Of a stretch of DNA of 64,000 bases, positions 62,114 to 64,000 are shown in pieces. Source of the stretch: Sphingomonas glacialis. GTDB lineage: Bacteria; Pseudomonadota; Alphaproteobacteria; Sphingomonadales; Sphingomonadaceae. The notes beneath the pieces are model-generated. The model had not been told where the DNA came from, searched no databases, and worked only from the letters and a program-made list of their open reading frames with translations. Both the position numbers and the translations under genes were made by a program. The first letter of the stretch is position 1. Every line of letters starts with the position of its first letter. The stretch spans positions 1 to 64,000 of the forward strand of contig NZ_BNAQ01000007.1 of the NCBI RefSeq assembly GCF_014653575.1, read 5' to 3'.

Positions 62114-63259
62114 ATGTACGTCAATATCGCCGTTCTCAAAGAAACCCAGCCGCACGAGCGCCGCGTCGCGTTGGTGCCGTCGACGGTGGCCAAACTTACC
62201 AAGCTAGGCGCCAGACTGCATATGCAGACCGGAGCCGCCGACGCGATCCGGGTCCCGGAATCAGGCTATGGCGACGTGACCTTCATGGATGATCGCAGCG
62301 CAATGGTCGCGGATGCCGATGTGGTGCTGTGCGTCCAACCACCGGCGCTCGACGTCGTTGATGCAATGAAGCCCGGCGCAATCTTGCTGTGCTTCGTCTA
62401 TGCGGCGAACGAGCCCGAACTGGTGAAACACCTGCTCGCAAGGCACATCACCTGCTTCGCGATGGAGCGCATCCCGCGTATTTCGCGCGCGCAGGCGATG
62501 GACGCGCTTTCGAGCCAGTCAGCGCTGGCGGGCTATTATGCCGTCGCGCTCGGCATGACGCATATGGACCGCGTCCTGCCCAAGATCACATCGGCGGCAG
62601 GCGTCATCGGACCGGCCAAGGTGCTTGTGATGGGGCTCGGTGTCGCCGGGCTGGAGGCGATCGCGACCGCGCAGCGACTGGGGGCGGTGGTTGAAGGCTA
62701 TGACGTCCGTCCTGAAACCCGAGAGCAGGCGCTGTCGCTCGGCGCGACCTTCGTTGATACTGACGTCAATGCGACGGGCAAGGGCGGCTATGCCCGCGCG
62801 CTGACCGCGGACGAGAAGACCAAGGTCGACACCGCGCTGACAAAGCACATCCAGGCGTCCGACCTGATCATCACCACCGCCGCGATCCCCGGAAAAGCCT
62901 CGCCCACGCTGATCAGCAGGTCCCAGGTGGCGGGCATGAAATCGGGCGCGGTGATCGTTGACCTCTCGGCGGAGGGTGGCGGCAATTGTGAAGCGACACA
63001 GCCAGGCGAAACGATCTGCGTCGACGGGGTCACGATCGTCGCGCCGCTGAATGTGCCGTCGAACCTCGGGGAAGATGCGAGTGAGCTCTACGCCAAGAAC
63101 CAGTTCAATCTGCTCGCGCTGATGCTGCACGACAATATCGTGACGATCGATTGGACCGACGAGGTGCTGGCGAAGACCGCGCTGACCCATGACGGCAAGC
63201 TCTCCGACGCCGACAAGGCGCATGAAAATGCCGCCACACCGACCGCGAAAGCGGCGTGA
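62114..63259 (+). CDS. pntAA: NAD(P) transhydrogenase subunit alpha part 1
   Basis: NAD(H)-binding domain I of the proton-pumping transhydrogenase. The 381 residues begin MYVNIAVLKETQPHERRVAL, the alanine-dehydrogenase-like fold, with KVLVMGLGVAGLEAIATAQRL for NAD, GGYARAL and DLIITTAAIPGKASPTL. Split alpha subunits (PntA1/PntA2) are normal in alphaproteobacteria. GGAG precedes the ATG. The complex at the inner membrane uses the proton gradient to make NADPH from NADH, or can run backward, and so balances cofactors next to the two dehydrogenases upstream. Confidence 0.93.
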   Translation: MYVNIAVLKETQPHERRVALVPSTVAKLTKLGARLHMQTGAADAIRVPESGYGDVTFMDDRSAMVADADVVLCVQPPALDVVDAMKPGAILLCFVYAANEPELVKHLLARHITCFAMERIPRISRAQAMDALSSQSALAGYYAVALGMTHMDRVLPKITSAAGVIGPAKVLVMGLGVAGLEAIATAQRLGAVVEGYDVRPETREQALSLGATFVDTDVNATGKGGYARALTADEKTKVDTALTKHIQASDLIITTAAIPGKASPTLISRSQVAGMKSGAVIVDLSAEGGGNCEATQPGETICVDGVTIVAPLNVPSNLGEDASELYAKNQFNLLALMLHDNIVTIDWTDEVLAKTALTHDGKLSDADKAHENAATPTAKAA

Positions 63260-63278
63260 CCGCGATGGGACACCGAGC

Positions 63279-63626
63279 ATGAATAGCGACCTTGCCATGA
63301 CGGGCTTCATCGCCCTCTACATTTTCATGCTCGCCGGCTTTGCGGGCTGGGTGATCATCGGGAACGTGCCGGCGATCCTGCATACGCCGCTGATGTCGGG
63401 GTCGAACTTCGTCCACGGCATCGTCGTGGTCGGCGGCCTGTTCGCACTACTCAACGCCAGCACGCCGCTCGAGCAAGGCATTGGCTTTTTCGCGGTGCTG
63501 CTCGGCGCGGGCAATGCGGCGGGCGGTTATGCCGTGACCGACCGGATGCTCGCGATGTTCAAGTCGAGCGGCGACGACACCAAGCACAAGACCGCCACGG
63601 TCCATCACCTCAAAAAGAAGGGGTGA
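63279..63626 (+). CDS. pntAB: NAD(P) transhydrogenase subunit alpha part 2
   Basis: Membrane part of the split alpha subunit: 115 residues with four hydrophobic helices (FIALYIFMLAGFAGWVIIG; VHGIVVVGGLFALLNAS; GIGFFAVLLGAGNAAGGYAV) and a basic tail (HHLKKKG). It corresponds to the C-terminal membrane helices of a one-piece PntA. The start MNSDLAM at 63279 is chosen since the open frame further upstream lies inside pntAA. It is four bases ahead of pntB, so the three are one transcript. Confidence 0.9.
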   Translation: MNSDLAMTGFIALYIFMLAGFAGWVIIGNVPAILHTPLMSGSNFVHGIVVVGGLFALLNASTPLEQGIGFFAVLLGAGNAAGGYAVTDRMLAMFKSSGDDTKHKTATVHHLKKKG

Positions 63627-63630
63627 GGAC

Positions 63631-64000
63631 ATGCTCGCCATCATCTCCCAAATCGCGATAGGCGCGACCGATCTGGTCGCTGCATTCCTGTTCCTCTTCG
63701 GCCTCAAGCGGATGTCGTCGCCCGCCACGGCGGCCTCGGGCATTCGCGTTGCGGGCATCGGCATGGTCGCCGCCGTGCTGGTCAGCTTCCTTTATGTGTT
63801 CACGATCGACGCTGCGGCGCGACCGCATCTGATCGTTAACCTCGTACTCGCCGTCGTCGCACTCGCGATCGGTGGTGGCTTTGCATGGATTGTCGGCCGC
63901 AAGGTCGCGATGACCGCCATGCCTCAGATGGTGGCGATCTATAACGGCATGGGCGGCGGGGCGGCGGGCGGCATCGCCGCGGTCGAACTGTTCGGGAACC
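63631..64000 (+). CDS. pntB: NAD(P) transhydrogenase subunit beta (partial)
   Basis: The first 123 codons are present and the gene runs off the right edge. It begins MLAIISQIAIGATDLVAAF after GGTGAGGAC, with four to five membrane helices visible and the conserved stretch AMPQMVAIYNGMGGGAAG, diagnostic of PntB, which forms the proton channel together with PntA2. The NADP-binding domain III would lie in the missing 3' part. Confidence 0.93.
   Translation, partial: MLAIISQIAIGATDLVAAFLFLFGLKRMSSPATAASGIRVAGIGMVAAVLVSFLYVFTIDAAARPHLIVNLVLAVVALAIGGGFAWIVGRKVAMTAMPQMVAIYNGMGGGAAGGIAAVELFGN

Noticed and set aside
1..64000. General stress (EcfG-type GGAAC...CGTT) promoters, CRISPR arrays, tRNA or rRNA genes
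   Set aside because: Looked for by eye; no repeat-spacer array, no cloverleaf or rRNA segment was recognised, and GGAAC occurrences lacked a properly spaced CGTT.

Overview
The window looks like a chromosomal accessory region of a GC-rich alphaproteobacterium, most probably a sphingomonad (Sphingomonas or a close relative). The evidence is the combination of a FixL/FixJ oxygen-sensing pair, three-part PntA1/PntA2/PntB transhydrogenase, bacterial alternative oxidase, IS407-, IS427- and IS630-type insertion sequences and several short helical proteins of a kind common in that order. No rRNA, tRNA or CRISPR array was recognised.

Layout. 0.2-2.5 kb: a small protein and the Kup potassium transporter. 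2.7-7.7 kb: a Crp/Fnr remnant cut by an IS407-type element that itself carries an IS630 insertion, then an alternative oxidase and a diguanylate cyclase closed off by an inverted, internally deleted IS407 copy. 7.7-12.1 kb: an orphan nuclease-like gene and a copper operon (copA-cueR) behind a MerR-type promoter. 12.3-23.6 kb: phosphoketolase, acetate kinase, a GH130 glycoside phosphorylase, a CPD-motif metal P-type ATPase, a broken MFS transporter, a stress protein and a Met-rich secreted peptide. 24.1-28.1 kb: a receiver-like protein without its phospho-acceptor, FixJ, FixL (interrupted by an in-frame stop) and a second, frameshifted histidine kinase. 28.1-33.2 kb: an IS3 fragment and a second, decayed phosphoketolase/aldolase/acetate kinase module. 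33.5-42.6 kb: VIT transporter, IS630, CtpE-like ATPase, a decapitated MCE lipid transporter, CheB and an IS5-family element. 42.6-50.7 kb: a 1501-residue CheB-CheR-PAS-kinase-REC-REC-HTH protein, Dps (frameshifted), a receiver, a CDF transporter and an alcohol dehydrogenase. 51-64 kb: a CYTH-CHAD protein, an NAD(P)-binding protein, an MgtA-like ATPase, an alcohol dehydrogenase with the NAD(P)HX repair enzyme, and an operon of alcohol dehydrogenase, aldehyde dehydrogenase and transhydrogenase running off the right edge.

The main discovery is a recurrent motif, about RGTAGTTTCCGANNCTG and often followed by CGCGG. It lies some 60-110 bp upstream of most of these otherwise unrelated transcription units: alternative oxidase, phosphoketolase, GH130, Cys-rich peptide/CPD ATPase, acetate kinase 2, Dps, CYTH-CHAD, two alcohol dehydrogenase units, NAD(P)HX repair, small proteins, and fixL itself. 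Its left half resembles the GTAMGTAG core I recall for FixJ. I infer one oxygen-responsive (FixLJ) regulon, seen here as a gene island. It would combine ATP from phosphoketolase/acetate kinase, non-electrogenic respiration, NAD(P)H balancing and repair, DNA protection and metal-ion transport.

A second striking fact is the number of single-base lesions between about 21.7 and 47.8 kb: MFS, FixL, HWE kinase, phosphoketolase 2 twice, aldolase, acetate kinase 2, the MCE ATPase and Dps. Either this accessory block is decaying or the assembly carries residual indel errors; reads would decide. Both readings are kept open in the entries.
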